Positions 23,901 through 36,406 of a DNA stretch of 64,000 bases are shown one piece after another. Origin of the DNA: Lycocorax pyrrhopterus obiensis (taxonomy: Eukaryota; Chordata; Aves; Passeriformes; Paradisaeidae); the NCBI GenBank assembly GCA_014706295.1, contig JACSVZ010000007.1, positions 57,984,975-58,048,974 on the forward strand. The letters are read 5' to 3'. Numbering within the stretch: position 1 is the stretch's first letter; each line of letters opens with the position of its first letter. A program made the position numbers and the translations under genes. Below the pieces are notes generated by a model. The model saw only the letters and a program-made list of their open reading frames with translations, searched no databases and was not told the DNA's origin.

Positions 23901-26900
23901 TCAACACTGTCCGTACTCATTCACACTTCTAAACTCCAGGGGACTGCTGGAGAGGGAGGGAAACCACCCCTCACAGGCCAAGGGTGCTGATTTGTGAGCA
24001 CTTTTATCCAAAAGAGCTGAAAGATGCCCCATCTCTGGAAGTGTTCAAAGCCACGTTGGACAGGGCTGTGATCGACTTGGTCTAGTGAAAGATGTCACTA
24101 TATCTGACAGAGGCAGGGTTGGAATTAGATGATTTTGAAGGTCCCTTCCCCCTCAATAATCCTGTGATCGTGTGAACACATTTTGCTTGTGTGTGTGTTA
24201 TCTGTGAGACGTCGGTGCAGAGGGTGATGCTGAGCAGTCCCGCACGGTGCACAGCAGTGTGCCAGTCAGCAGAAGACACTCCTGAAAGCAGAAAGCAGAT
24301 CAAATCCAGCCTGCAGTGCCCTGGTGCCTCACTGTGGGTGATTTAGTGTTCCACAGGCCCTGGACAGCAGAAGGAGAGATGTTTCCTCCATGGGCCAGTG
24401 CTGAAGAGGGTGAGTTTTCAGACCCTCAGATCACAGCTGTGATATGTTGTGATCTGGCTTTGATAGCTGAGTTTCAAGGAAGAATTTGGGCCTGTTTTCA
24501 GGCTTGAGAAGCTGAGAGTGAGCAGAAGTTTTGCAAGGCATGTGGAAGGGGTAGCTTGGCTCTTTCTGACAGTGAGAGCATTTGTAGCTGTGTCTGGTGG
24601 GTACTGTTCAATGAAACCTCTTAGAAAACTTCAGTGCAATGAAACAGATGCTTTTTAGAGGGGATACATCTGTTCCAAAGGCTTTTTTGGGGGGGGTCCA
24701 GAATTAAAAAAGGGGAAAGCAACACAAAGCTGGAGTGTGGGAAACAATAATACATGCTGCTGTCAAGACTGACTGCGATGTAGATCTGCAGTTTAGAGTT
24801 TCTGCATTCTGGAAAGGTCTCAAACCTCTGGAGTCTGGTCGCTTTTGGTTATAACTGTGAAAATTCAGCTGGTGTGGATTTGCTTTGCAGACACTGACTA
24901 GTTAATAAAAGGAAATAAGGCTAATAAAAGAGGGAAAAAAGACACCTGGGTGCTGTATCTCAGACTTGAGAACATTTATTTTAGGCAGGGAAAACCCACA
25001 TCAGGGGCAAGAGCAATGCAAGCTGCTGCCTGTCCTGCAGGAGAAAGCGATGCAGGACTGTATCAGTGTGTGTCAGATTAGATGGTGATTTAGTTCAGCC
25101 TTACTTCTGCCTTGCTTTGGGTGGGTCAACAAATGAGAGGGCTTAATTGTGAACTGAGACTGGTAAATCACCTTTCTGAAGTCTCTTTTTCACTGGCTAT
25201 ATACTAATAAGTTGATGCAGGCTCCTTCTGAATCAACGCTACTTTCCAAAATATACTAATGAATTACTTAAAAACAGTTTGCACCAACTGCTTCTAAAAA
25301 AATCCCCGAAACTTTAATTATTTATTCTGAAAGGAAGCATGAGCCTAAATTTAGCTCTGTCTCATGAAAGAGAAGTTTAAAAAAGCACAAACAAAATGTT
25401 TTGCTTTGTCTAACTGGATGTTCATTGTCCCAAGCCCACTTTGACAGGAAGAATAAATTCTCGGTTACTACCTCCAGCCCTCACAGCCACAGAATTTGGG
25501 GTAAAACCAGAGTATTTTTCAACTGACATAATGACATCTTTCCAATGGCATAGAAAGTGTGGATCTGAAGAAGGATTTACAAGAGATGTTTGGATATATC
25601 ACCTCCCAAGAAAGTGGATTCTCTACATTCAAGGAATAGCAGGACAAAAACCCTCAGAGATATTTATGGGTACACCAGTGATGCAGCTCATGAAGAAGCA
25701 AAGTCGGTGACAGGAGATTTATCCAAGGTTCTGGAGATGTCAGCCAGCTCCCAGCAGAGGAGTTAATAGAGGCAGAGTGGATGCCAAGGTGACGGGATCA
25801 GAGGAGAAATTGGATTGTAGAGACAGTTTTATGTGGATATTGTGGGTTAGGAAAGCCTGCCCTGATTATGGGACATTGTTTAACCCAGAACATCAAACCT
25901 GAGATTAAGATTGTTTGTGGCACAGCCACCACGGGCTGATAGAGGGTGTTTGGCCAAGGCCCTTTCTGTGTTTTTGGTTTAACTGCTGCAAGTCAGGCTC
26001 CTGAACCAGCCACGTGGTGGCAGCAAGCCTCAAGGAATCCTCATCCAGGCGTTTTGGGAAGAAATTGGCTAAATATAGCCAGTTTCAGTATTCCAGACGT
26101 GCATATTGAGAGGGGCTGGGACTTACTGTACCACTAAAATTACAGATTAAAGCCATGAGCGCTCTGCCTGGCTGTGACAGCTACAGGAGCATGCATTTAA
26201 TTTTATTTTCCTTGTTCCTTCCGAATCCCTAGAAAATCCTTTTTCAGGAAGAGCATTCCTGGTTTGAGCTATTAGCACAGAGCATTATATAAGTTGTAAG
26301 CAGGGACAGCCATGCATCTCATAGCAGAGGTCTCACCTCCCACCAGGGCACATGGGGTTTTTCACAGACAGGTTAGAACACAAATATCATGGATTAGATT
26401 CAATCTGGGCTCTTGTTCATGTACAGGAGCCTCCAAACCACATCAGACAAGGACTTAGTCTCTGTACCTGCTCTGCAGAAGGCTTTAAAACCTTGCAATG
26501 GACCTTTAGAAAAGACAGCCCTACAGGGTCATTTCTCATTTGGAGATGGCTGAAGTCAAGCAAATGAATAAAACAAAAAAGGGACTGAACATTTGCATGG
26601 GTGTGGGGCATATCCAGCGGTGCTGCAGCGAGTGACAGTCATGTTTGGGAAGAGACATGAGTCCTTGTGGGCTTGGGCTGTGGCTGATCAATAATTCACT
26701 TTCCCAGCTCGTGTTTGCATTGTGCTGCCTGCTATGTAGGGAGCACGAGGCTTCCCAGTCAATGTTGCCTGGCCACTGGTTTGGCATGGAAATGCCGGTG
26801 CCAGACCTGGCCTGGTTGAGTTATTTATCTGTGACTTGCCAGGGCCGAGATCAGCCGGTGCTGCTCCCTCCCCTCTATCTCTGCCATCAGCTCAGCAGTG

Positions 26901-29176
26901 TTTGGGCCCCGCAAATGCAGCAAAACTGGCTTTTTTTTTGTTCTTATGTTGTTGCTGTGCTGCTCTCTTGTACACTCTGCTAAGGAATTTTGCACCTGAG
27001 TCCAGCACGGCAAAAAGACCACAGTTTTTTCCTCCTAGGACTGTTTATGCCAGGGATACAGAAAGCCAGATACCTCAAATCTGGGGTCTCTGCCAGCTCT
27101 CCCTTCAGGCTGACAGAGGGTCCTGCTGCAGGAGTACATTTTCCAATTGTTATTTCATTAGCATATGTTTTATAGCATCGCAGTGTCAAGGGCTATTTCT
27201 GGCTATGACTTCACACTGATGCCTTTGGAAAGCCACACAGCACAAGGAGAAGGAGGGAGGAAACAACCCAGATGATCTGTTGGTATAACTGGAGCATGTG
27301 GGAAGCATCATCCCTCCAGCCTCCACAGAGACAATCTAGTCATCTAGGGGTGATTCACGCCCCGAGCTCTGGCTGGATGGCCACATCCTCTGGACCAGGG
27401 TCTGGAAGGGACATGAGCTTGGGGAGTTAGAGAAAGGCTTTGGAGGCAGGTGGTGAACTGTCTAGTTTGAAGAAGGGGATGGAAAAACGATGTGAAGGAA
27501 TGGATGGAGGGGTGAGGCTTGTCAAAGAGACAGCTGAGTGCTCCTTCTGGCTCAGGAGGACAAATGAGAGGAGGTGTTGCTGCGGAAATGGGTGGCAGGT
27601 GGAACTGTCAGCCCTACAAAACAAGTAGGAATATTAAGGCACCGGGTGAAAACTGACTGGGAACTGAATATAACTCCAGTCTGGCTTGCAAAGGCTTGCA
27701 GGGCTGATGGATCGTGACACACGCTCTGAGCTCTGTGTTTGTGAGCACAGAATAGAAGATCGAACAGGCTTTGGACATGGGGCAAGGAATTGGGTCATAT
27801 TTTGGGACTGGCTTTTGGATCATCATGTGAATAGGAAGGACGTGTGGGTCTGTAAGGGCCACCAAACCAGCCAAGACTGCTGCTGCCTACAGAAACATGA
27901 TGAGAATAAAATTAAAGAAAGTGAAACCCAAAGCATCAAAGCCCCAGTCCTGCTGAGAGCAGGTTTTTCTGGAAGTGACAGTCTGTTCTGGTGTGGGTTT
28001 TTTGATCTCTCTGCATAGTGCTGTAAAGTATATTCTGCAAGAAGTGCCCTTTTGCAGACAGGAGGGTCTCCTTCTGCACTGTTTGTGCCTTTCATAGCAG
28101 TCAGTCGTGGCCAAAACTGGTACAGCCAAGAAGAGCTCCTTGTGAAAGCAAAGCCCTGCATCCAGGGCTGCTGGAACCCAGAGAGAGTGAAGCAAGCTCC
28201 CAAGTCTGCTTTCTCTGCTGCTGGCTCTGGTGTCAGCTCTGACTGGAGGAGCTGGTGGATGTGGGTTACAACATTCCCAGGCTGTGAGGAACCTGGAACC
28301 TGCTCCCTCTGCTCTCAGCAGATGAATTTGTGCAATGTTTCTGTGCAGACTATGTCCCTTTCTTTATTTTGTCAGTCACTGGCATTTGGAGTCAGGAGAG
28401 GGAAATTTCACCACAAAAAAATGTGTTGCTCCCTGTACTTTCTTCTGCCCTTCTGCTGGCAGAGCAAAGCAGTGAGAAATAATTTCTGCTGCTCTCCAGG
28501 GGGTGAAATTATTCTGCAAGCTTTGAGTACAATCACACAATATCAGACTCCGGACAGTGGAAACAGTAAAAGCATTCTAAATGTAAGTAAGTATGGGATA
28601 CACACTCTCTTGTAAGGGACACTCTTGTCCTGGGAGAAGAATGTTGGGATGTTGGGATGGATGCAAATCTGGCTGGGTTACCACTTAAAAAGTCAATAGC
28701 TGGTGACTGATAGGCTGGTGCTGTATCATACCAGTTTTCTGTTCTTAAAAATGGGAATTCTTCTCTGTCTCTTCAATGCCACCATGTGGTAAAGGTAAGA
28801 AAACACTGACTACACAAAACATGGTGTTTGCTGTAGGAGGTGGATGTATGGGGGGTTGCACAGCCTCATCAGGCTTTGTTTTTTTGATTAGGCAAAACAC
28901 AGTCTTAGGGATGAGTGTATTTGTGTGTGTTTTACTGCTGAAACAGAATGAAAACAAAAGGGAGAGGGTCAGCAGTTCAACCATTACAACTGATTGTCAT
29001 TGTTTGTAAAAAAACCCCAACAAACTCCACAAGCATCATGAACAACAAACCCCAGTGTATGACAGTAACAGACAAACCATGGGAAAGGAAAATGATAAAC
29101 GTTTTGCAGTCCTTTACCTGCCCGGCAGTGTCATAAAGCCCCAGCAAGTGTTGTTGTCCTCCCACAGTCACGGTTA
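20829..29176 (-). CDS. RHOJ: RHOJ (TCL) Rho GTPase, coding exons 2-5; exon 1 outside the window
   Basis: The coding sequence is complement(join(20829-20975, 22273-22368, 23655-23819, 29118-29176)), partial at its 5' end. It gives residues 60 (split codon) to 214 of a 214-residue protein. RHOJ is a CDC42/TC10-subgroup GTPase acting at the plasma membrane and endosomes. It governs actin, focal adhesions and endothelial tube formation. Visible motifs are switch II DTAGQ (exon 2), TQ|ID guanine recognition across exons 3-4, the Rho insert helix in exon 4, and ECSAL plus a polybasic, cysteine-rich CAAX tail in exon 5. [23 protein letters not shown] and [12 protein letters not shown] distinguish RHOJ from RHOQ/TC10. 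The P-loop and switch I belong to exon 1, absent here. All introns are GT-AG and the frame is open throughout. Confidence 0.96.
20976..22272 (-). other. RHOJ: RHOJ intron 4
   Basis: A 1297-bp GT-AG intron in phase 0. It contains one plus-strand CR1 end at about 21965-22101. I see nothing else of note. Confidence 0.93.
21965..22101 (+). mobile_element. CR1 LINE 3' end within RHOJ intron 4
   Basis: The core is GGAGTTGGACTTGTTGACCC, then TTTTGGGTCCCTTCCCGCTC, then AGGATATTCTATGTTTCTGTGA. This is the CR1 subfamily end with the AGGATATTCTATG wording. It is antisense to RHOJ. Confidence 0.88.
22273..22368 (-). CDS. RHOJ: RHOJ coding exon 4
   Basis: 96 bp encoding [20 protein letters not shown] then [14 protein letters not shown] completes the TQID guanine-specificity motif begun at the end of exon 3, and [16 protein letters not shown] forms the Rho insert helix. 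The acceptor TTCTACTAG lies above 22368 and the donor GTAACA below 22273. Confidence 0.97.
22369..23654 (-). other. RHOJ: RHOJ intron 3
   Basis: A 1286-bp GT-AG intron in phase 0, splitting TQ from ID in the guanine-recognition motif. No transposon or coding sequence is recognisable. Confidence 0.93.
23655..23819 (-). CDS. RHOJ: RHOJ coding exon 3
   Basis: 165 bp encoding 55 residues from [20 protein letters not shown] through [20 protein letters not shown] to TQ. This covers the rest of switch II and the central strands of the G domain. Against human RHOJ, ELKDCMPH is here ELKVCMPN: the aspartate is replaced by valine (codon GTC, one base from GAC). The acceptor is CTGGCAG above 23819 and the donor GTAAAG below 23655. 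Confidence 0.97.
23820..29117 (-). other. RHOJ: RHOJ intron 2
   Basis: A 5298-bp GT-AG intron in phase 0. It holds a plus-strand CR1 fragment at about 24018-24175. It also has an unclassified moderately repetitive-looking stretch (about 25830-26150) with a CACGTG E-box inside a CTCF-like core at 26010-26023. No other gene is visible. Confidence 0.92.
24018..24175 (+). mobile_element. CR1 LINE 3' fragment in RHOJ intron 2
   Basis: It reads GATGCCCCATCTCTGGAAGT, then GTTCAAAGCCACGTTGGAC, and ends in GGTTGGAATTAGATGATTTT and CCCTTCCCCCTC with a decayed tail. Diverged and 5'-truncated. Confidence 0.9.
29118..29176 (-). CDS. RHOJ: RHOJ coding exon 2
   Basis: 59 bp: the last two bases of a split valine codon, then [19 protein letters not shown]. 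It carries the DTAGQ catalytic segment, whose Gln is equivalent to Gln61 of RAS. The acceptor TCTTCCAG lies above 29176 and the donor GTAAAG below 29118. The phase at the 5' side (one base supplied by exon 1) fits the residue count of the human protein. Confidence 0.96.
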
Positions 29177-30064
29177 CTGGAAGAGAGAAACAAGAAATGT
29201 TGTTTATGCACAAGCCGGTGGCCTCATTTTGGTGTGTTTTAATCCCAAAATGCCGATAGACACATTAGCACGTGTCCGACACTGGGCATCCTGAACCAAG
29301 CACATCTATCCAACCCAAACTGAAGGCAAGCTAAGTCACAACAAAAGCAAATTCTTTACGCCAAGGACTTATTTCTGTACAGACAGCCAAGGGTGAAGAG
29401 CTGCACACACTGCTGGCATCAGGGTCCCAGGGACAGGGGAACATTTGCCTCTCTCTGCAGCCACCAACTGAACATCCTGGGCTTGAAAGCACAGCATTCC
29501 TGCCTCCTCACTATGGGCATTGGGGTGAGCTTGTCATGGATCACTGGGAGGGATTTTATGATTTTATTTCTTCCAGGCTGTGAAATGATGAAGCATTCAG
29601 CAGTGGCTGGTGTTTGGTGGGTCTCACTGGAGGTGCAGCTGTCCTGCCCTGTGCCGTCACAGGTGAGGTGGCAGTGCTCAGCACCTGGGGCTCTGTGGTG
29701 GATGCTTTGAAGGACAGGAAGGAAGAAGAGCTTGGGTATTTTCAGGGATGTTGACCACATTCTGTTGCAAATGAAGGAAAGCATGGCTTAGTTTGTTGGT
29801 CACATCCAGCATATTTACTGCTTTAGCAGAATTCACTTTGAACTTCATTTTAAGCTTGTTGACAAATTTTGAGCCCACTGGCATTGACAAAAATGTTCTC
29901 TCATTGCCTTTGGATGAACCCCATTATTAGCGGATTCCTGTAACCAGTGTTATTTCGTGTAAGGGACATTATCTGGGTTAATGGCATTTAGTTAACCAGT
30001 TAATCTGCTTAAATCATTACTACTCAACTGGAAAGACAGAGGGGCAGTCCAGTTCCACCCATTA

Positions 30065-30076
30065 GTCAACAGGAAG
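30065..30076 (+). promoter_or_regulatory. RHOJ: Exact FOX:ETS composite consensus in RHOJ intron 1
   Basis: GTCAACAGGAAG fits every position of the FOX:ETS endothelial-enhancer consensus RYMAACAGGAAR as I recall it. In the surrounding 300 bp are further ETS cores (GGAA), an AGATAA GATA site on the reverse strand near 29968, and E-boxes CATTTG and CATATG near 30085-30135. RHOJ is an endothelial gene, so an intronic endothelial enhancer here is reasonable. About 0.1 such matches are expected by chance in 64 kb, so it remains a prediction. Confidence 0.35.
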
Positions 30077-30329
30077 CCTTCAAACATTTGTCGGGAAGGT
30101 TGCTTAAAATAATGATATTGTTGCAGCATATGGACTAGTAATTTTTTTAAACATGAGGAAAAGTGGCTGAACATAGGAATGAACATGGAGACCTGTGTCA
30201 GGGATGGGAGAAGAGGCTCAGACTGCCGCCCGTCAGGTGATCACAACTTGCAATAAATGAGGGCTGGGAATGAACAATAGTTATTTTGGACAAAAAAAAG
30301 AGACTTGAAAACATCATGCAGAACCTTGA

Positions 30330-30359
30330 TTTTTTATTTTTTTTTTATTATTTTTTTTT
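30330..30359 (+). repeat. T-rich low-complexity tract
   Basis: A 30-base stretch almost entirely of T with a few interrupting A, most likely a decayed poly(T). Confidence 0.8.
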
Positions 30360-32093
30360 GGTGATAAAACTTTTGCAGTAGAAAAGCAGCTACGGATTTA
30401 TGGGATTTAATAGCTCCTGCACTGGGGAACAACGTCCTATTTGAAATCTCTTAGACTGACAGTCTCTGCCAGTGTGACTGGACAGGCTGATTAGTCAGCA
30501 GCTTTATTTTCTTGCAAAGTGACACTGTAGTGTTGTCAGCACACAAACAGGGCAAACCTGACATCCTGGAAGTACAAAGGCTCAGTGAGGACCAGACTTG
30601 CCGATGAGAGCAGGATGGGCTGCACTCACCCACTGCTGGGGCTGCTCTGTGATGTGCATTGGAAGAAGAGATGGGGAAGGGGAGAGAGCTCCCTCTCCTC
30701 ATCTCAGGAGGTAGCTTCTGCACTGTGCAGCTCCCAGGGGAACTCATGGACATTGGGCATGGATGTCCATGGGTGGAGGAGCCTGGGGAAGAAGTACAAG
30801 AGTGGGGAGATGGGCACCAACACAGACAGGAGACAGTCCCAATGCCCCACCCCTTCCTTCAACCTGACTTGAATGAAACAATTTAATATAATCCTCCCTG
30901 GTGCCGTAGTTTTCAACTTCTTGTGGTGTAGGGAGTCCCAGAATGTCCCAACAGAGGTATGAACCGTGTAAGTTACTGGCAACACTGCTGCTTTTCTCAG
31001 CTGCCTTCTCAGAAGCAGTGGGGGTTACAGGTGGTCCGGCACAGCTCACCAGAGGCAGCGGGAAATGTGCTTTGTGCTTTTTTTTCCCCCAGTTGCAACC
31101 TTGGCAAGCCTCCAATCCACCCTTGTGCCAAGAAATGCAGGAGCCAGACCTGCTCTGCAGATTTTACTCTGCTCAAGGACCAGCTGTGGGAAGATGTACC
31201 CTTCAGCTGAAGGCAATTTTCCAGCTGCAATGCACAGCTGGCCGAGGTGGTGTTTAGGAGGACACGTGGTCTCTAGGACTGCAAACAACAGTTGCACTGT
31301 CCCTCCTTGGTGGAATTTGCATGGAGCCTGCAGAGCTCCTCCAAATCAGGATGCTCTTAGGACAGCTGCGTGGCTGTGAGGCACATGGAGGTGCAGGTCA
31401 GCTGATACTTCTGATGAATACGAAGAGACATGTGCCATACATCAGTGCTGACAGAGTTGTCCAGCTCTGCCTCTCCTGCTGGCTCACCCTGAGCACACGC
31501 AAACTGGGCTGAGTCCTGCCTGCAAAGATCAGCTCAGGTCCTTAGTGCTTAAAAAACTTAAAATCTGCACCGAAATTTATGCTGCTGTGAGGCTTTGCTG
31601 GCCCATCTCTTTCTTGGTGGCACCTGACTGAGAGAGCTGCGCTGGCAAAAAGCCCTGGTGCAGATACAAATTGCTGCCGTGTTCCAGTAATTAATATGGT
31701 TTGGAGATAAGCTGTTTGGATAGAGGATCAGTCCATCTCGAGTGTGCTGTGCTTTGCCAGAAGGATGTAACTCCTAAACTCTTATCTGTGCTTTGTGGTC
31801 CATGAAGTCATGGTGGATGTTTTGCAGCAGGTCTGTGGAGCCACACACTGAGCAGTGATTGATGGTTTGTGCAGTTCAGTTTGGCTCTTGGTCACCTCTG
31901 GGAAATGCTGAGGGGGAATAAAGAGATTGGTGGTGTCCTACCATTACTCTTCCCACACACAAGGGATAAGAAGTGCAAGGGCTTTTGGAAAAATACATCC
32001 TGAGTCTACCCAGCTTGCATATCACATTTTAATTCTCCTTGTAGCGTCTTGCCTATTACGGGTCCTGCTGTGAATTTCTGCATGGCACCAGTC

Positions 32094-32185
32094 CTGTGTT
32101 CTTTTTCTTCTTTTCTTCCTTCCCCCCCCGCCCCCGCTTTTCCTTTTGCCCATCAACCTTTATATTTTCTTTCTTCTTGTCGACT
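32094..32185 (+). repeat. Polypyrimidine tract
   Basis: About 90 bases are overwhelmingly C and T, including a C8 run near 32123 and repeated TTCTTTC elements. Such mirror-like C/T tracts can form triplex DNA. On the transcribed strand of RHOJ it is purine-rich. Confidence 0.75.
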
Positions 32186-34002
32186 GTTCTAACCTGTCTC
32201 ACCACCAGAAGATACTCTTCCTGCCCACATCACCTCTCTGAGTTTGCAGCTACCACCCCAGCAAAACCACCTTGTTGGCTAAACCTAAGCAATGGGCAGA
32301 GTGTTGTCTTTGGATTCCTGGTCCTGAACGCAGTGGGGACCAAATGGCTCACACTGGCAAACCAAATGATCCCTGGCTCTTGAAACAGGGATGTCTAGAT
32401 TAATGTGTTGGTGCTAAAATTTCCACCACATTTTCAAGCAGGCAAAAAACAGATGTGAAAATAAATGGCTTTTGCCTGTGAAAACTTCATGGTGTTTTTA
32501 TACCCAGAGTTTATCAGGCTGCCTCTGACAGGGAAAAGGCTGTTCAGAGTATCCACTTGGTGGGTCGTATTTATGAGCTGAGATTGCCCTGCTAGATTTG
32601 TAGGCCTTACTCTTGGCTTTATTCCAGTTTACTCTTACTTACCCTGTTATTATCTTTTCCTGTTCTCTCAGTGGACAGGCCTATGGGAAGCCAATGCGGA
32701 ATTCCTTCCCAGCCACTGGGGTAATGCAGGCTCCTTTATGGGACTGTGAACTCAACTTTATGGGCAGTCTTGGAGTAACAAGACAAATATGAGCTCTCCT
32801 TGTCGTTTACTGACTATATTGATATATTGATTATGCACTGAAACAACCTGGCCTTTAACACTGAGTGCAGCAGGAACTGCAGTAAAATGAGGCTGAATAT
32901 TTGCACAGTCCTGACCCTTATTCCTCTCCAGTCTGGGTTGCACCAGATGAAACAGCAGGGCAGATGTTTCCCTCCCTTCACTAGGTGGTTTTAACCAAGT
33001 GCAGAATGTGTAAAACACTGCCTTTAAAATGATAGCTAGATCATAAATTAGCTGGGTATTGCTTACTAGAGTTTGCGTAACAATTTTGGGTCACTTCCAA
33101 GGCTTTGTCGCAGGTCTGTGTGTCTGGGGGCTCTGCTAGTGGACTTCAACACAGAGCTTGAACATCACAGCAGAAGGGCAAGGTGTAGATGGATATTGTG
33201 TGGGATGGACCTGGTGTTTGGACCATGAACCAGTCTGGGCTGGGAGCTCTGTTTTTAAATCCATGCTTAGTTTGTGTTTCTGGGGACAATGTGGCAATTT
33301 TCATTGCTGTTCTTGATGCCCAAATTGCCCCAGCTCCACCTGTCAGTGGCCAATCTTTGCCAAAACCTTCTCCCATTGTGCTTTGTTCGGTGACTTTATG
33401 GGACTGAACCGCACCCATGGAAGAGCCCTTCAGCCAGACAGCAGCGATGCTCACAGTCTGCACTGACAGAAATGGGACATAAATTGTCTGCTGAACTCTC
33501 AGAACATCTTATGTTTGATTAATGGAGCAAAGCAGCACATGAATCTCTGGTATGACACCAAACTAGGATGCAATATCTCAGCCACGCTTAACTGTGGCAC
33601 AGGAGAGTGGATTTGCACATCAGGGGGAATTTTTCCATGCCAGTGAAGAAGTGCTTGCAGAACCCAAAGACTGTGAAACCACCAGCCAGAATACACACAG
33701 CAGCTAAGCAGTGTCTAATGTGACATCAGACGGGAAAACTCATCTATTTATTCTAGTGCCTTCCTGCCAACAAATTAAGGTCCAGCTGCTTCAGAGAAAG
33801 ACGCCAGGAGCCTGTGAGCAAGCAGGGATGGTGGCACCTGCCTGGGTGGAAAGACTTTGCTTTTGGGCAAATTAGTCGGCTTCTAGCTTCAAACGTTCAC
33901 AAGGGTCATCTTCTGCCCCAGCCATCAGGCTCTGAGTGTCAGTTTGTGCATTTTTCTGTTAACTCTTATTTTATGTACCAGATGAATGTCACTTAACATA
34001 GA

Positions 34003-34145
34003 CTAACCATAGAATGACAAAATGGTTGGGATGAAAGACAATCTAGGTCCAAGCCCCCTGCCGTGGGCAGGGATGTCTGGCACTACACGAGGTTGCTCAA
34101 TGCCCCATCCCTCCTGGCCTTGAACCCTCCCAGGGATGGCCACCA
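34003..34145 (-). mobile_element. CR1 LINE 3' fragment
   Basis: Starting at the decayed tail (CCATAGAATGACAAAATGGTT), it continues GGATGAAAGACAATCTAGGTCC, CAGGGATGTCTGGCACTAC, AGGTTGCTCAATGCCCCATC and CTTGAACCCTCCCAGGGATGG. This is the antisense CR1 3' region in the same orientation as RHOJ. Confidence 0.9.
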
Positions 34146-36406
34146 GTATAAGAACAACTGGAGTTCTGGTTGAGCTGCTGGCACCAGAAATGCCCAAGTC
34201 TGTTTCTTTTTCAGCTGGGGAAGAAGATAAAATCAGAAGATGGGCAAAAGGACAGATCTTGGTCAGCAAGTTCCTTCTAGGGCACCTTTCAGACTAATTT
34301 CTGTGATGTGAAGTTACTGATACAGTGAATGTGGTCTGTTCTCTAGCAGCCGATTTCCCTGGGGATACTGACTGTATGTTTGCTCACTGGGTAACTTTTT
34401 CCTTCCTTCCTAAATGCAGTTTTGTGAAATCTCTTGTAATGAACTGGGAATTCCCCTCCACTCTACAGATGTCTCCTGCTCTCTGGAGCTTACCTCAGAC
34501 AGGACAGAAGAGTTCTGGTAGGAGTTTGTTTGAAGAAGAGTGATTTCAAAAATCTGGTTTATAAATTGTCTTCTTTTTGTACAGCATAGCTCCCAAATAA
34601 GGGTCTCAGTGGCTGGAATTTGAGGATCCCTGTCTCATCTAGGGACTGAAACTCAGAGGCATTTAGATCAAAGACATTCAGATCTCTAATTTCCTTTTGT
34701 TCCCATAACAGTCAGGCATAGAAGTAACTGAACTGGAACTACATATCCCAGGCTTTAAGAAATAGCAGCTTTGAATAGTCCATCAGAAAACAAAGTGAAT
34801 GTGAGCTGTGCATTTTTACAGCACGTTGTAAGTGCCTTGTATGCATTTCTTAATCCTATTTTGGGTCATATTTTTCTTCAGAATATCTTTCTTCGGCTGA
34901 TCCAGGTGAAGAAAAAACTGTCAGGGATTAGGTGTCACACACTGCTTTGATTTTGTTTGGGTCACTGTCTGGGGACTTAATTCCAGTTGCTGTGGAGCAC
35001 CCTTCAGATGTTGCACTGCGGTAGCTGAAGGTGGGAATGCTCTGGAAACTGCAAATCAAAGCCCTGAGGATGCTACAACCCAGCAGCAATCCAAAGGAAG
35101 ATGGTCAAAAAAAAAAGAGTAAGAAAGACTTTAATGACATACACCCGGACCAATCCACGACAATCAACTTAGCTGAGCTCTGTGACTGGTTGCCACTTTA
35201 GCCAGAAGGCTCATTTTCGGTGCTGCTCCTTGGAAATACCCCCTTTTGCTCTGGCTGAAAGGCAATCCTGCATTATTTTGTGGCCGACACACCCAGGGCA
35301 GGTAAGAGCTGGTGTTACAGGACCCTTGGCTCACCAGGGGTCTGCCAGTGCCCAGTGACTCAAGCCTGGGCCTTTCTTCACTTCCATGCATAAGGGTCAT
35401 CTCAAGGATTTTGAATGACTTTATGCTCAAGGAATGTTTCCCCACTCCCTCCTTCATGACAACAGCCAAATCAATGTTCTACCCCAAACTTACCCTGCAG
35501 CTCAGCTACATTCTTCTGAAAAGAAAATCAAAAGCATGCTATTTTGCCCTGTAATTGGCCTAAATACCCCACTTTATATGTAAATTTTACAGAATGCTTT
35601 TAATTGCTCCTGTAATCATCTACCACCAGTCACAAACAGACCTCTGAGAGCCAGTGTTTTCCAAAAGAAGGGCTCTGAATAAACCTCACCATTTTCTGTC
35701 ACCTCATCAATGGGTGAGATCTATGTTCTGCTGAGCAAATACTTCTGCCCATCTGATATTCACAATATCTGAAAAACATTTCCAGTCTGCTCCCCATGGT
35801 GGGAGCACAGAGAGGCCTCCAGGGCTGGGATTCAGCTGATTTCACTCCGTGTAGCTCTTGGTCTAATGAGGTGGTGAGGAATTTGCTGCTTTGTCTTTAG
35901 GCCACAGACATTCAATGATTCTAAAGCCAGATAGGATTCATAGCATCATTTAATCTGCTCTAAATAGCTTATCTAGTGTCTTCCTACAAGGCATATTTTC
36001 TTGTTCTTGTATCATTCTTGCAGCTGTTTTCCAACTTTTTCATTGAGCTGTGACCAAATTTTTCTGCTGTGACCAGACAGTGTGGTCTAGCAATGGTTTC
36101 ATTAATGGTCTAGCCAGAGGTAACACGACTTTCCTATTCCTACCTGTCATCCCCCAATGGCTCATCTAAAGCTCTCATTGGTTGATTATCCTCATTATTT
36201 AAGGAGTCTTGCAGTGCTTTACTCCTTTCTTAAGGCTAAAGTCCAGTCATTCTTGGCTTTTGTATTTGCAAGCCTTTTTATTACATTCTTTTTTTACTCT
36301 ATGGCTGAGTGGAAAATCTGGAGAATCTGTAACTCAAACACCCACTGAAGGCATCTCACAAAAGAGGAGGAGAACAGCCATGCTCCTGCAATGCTCCCAG
36401 AGCATG

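Noticed and set aside
25830..26150. Possible second LTR in RHOJ intron 2
   Set aside because: Its texture suggested an LTR, but I could not define TG...CA ends, a TATA-to-poly(A) order or a target duplication.
28052..28615. 187-codon open frame on the + strand in RHOJ intron 2
   Set aside because: Its length is within chance expectation for 64 kb and the product shows no domain or family resemblance.
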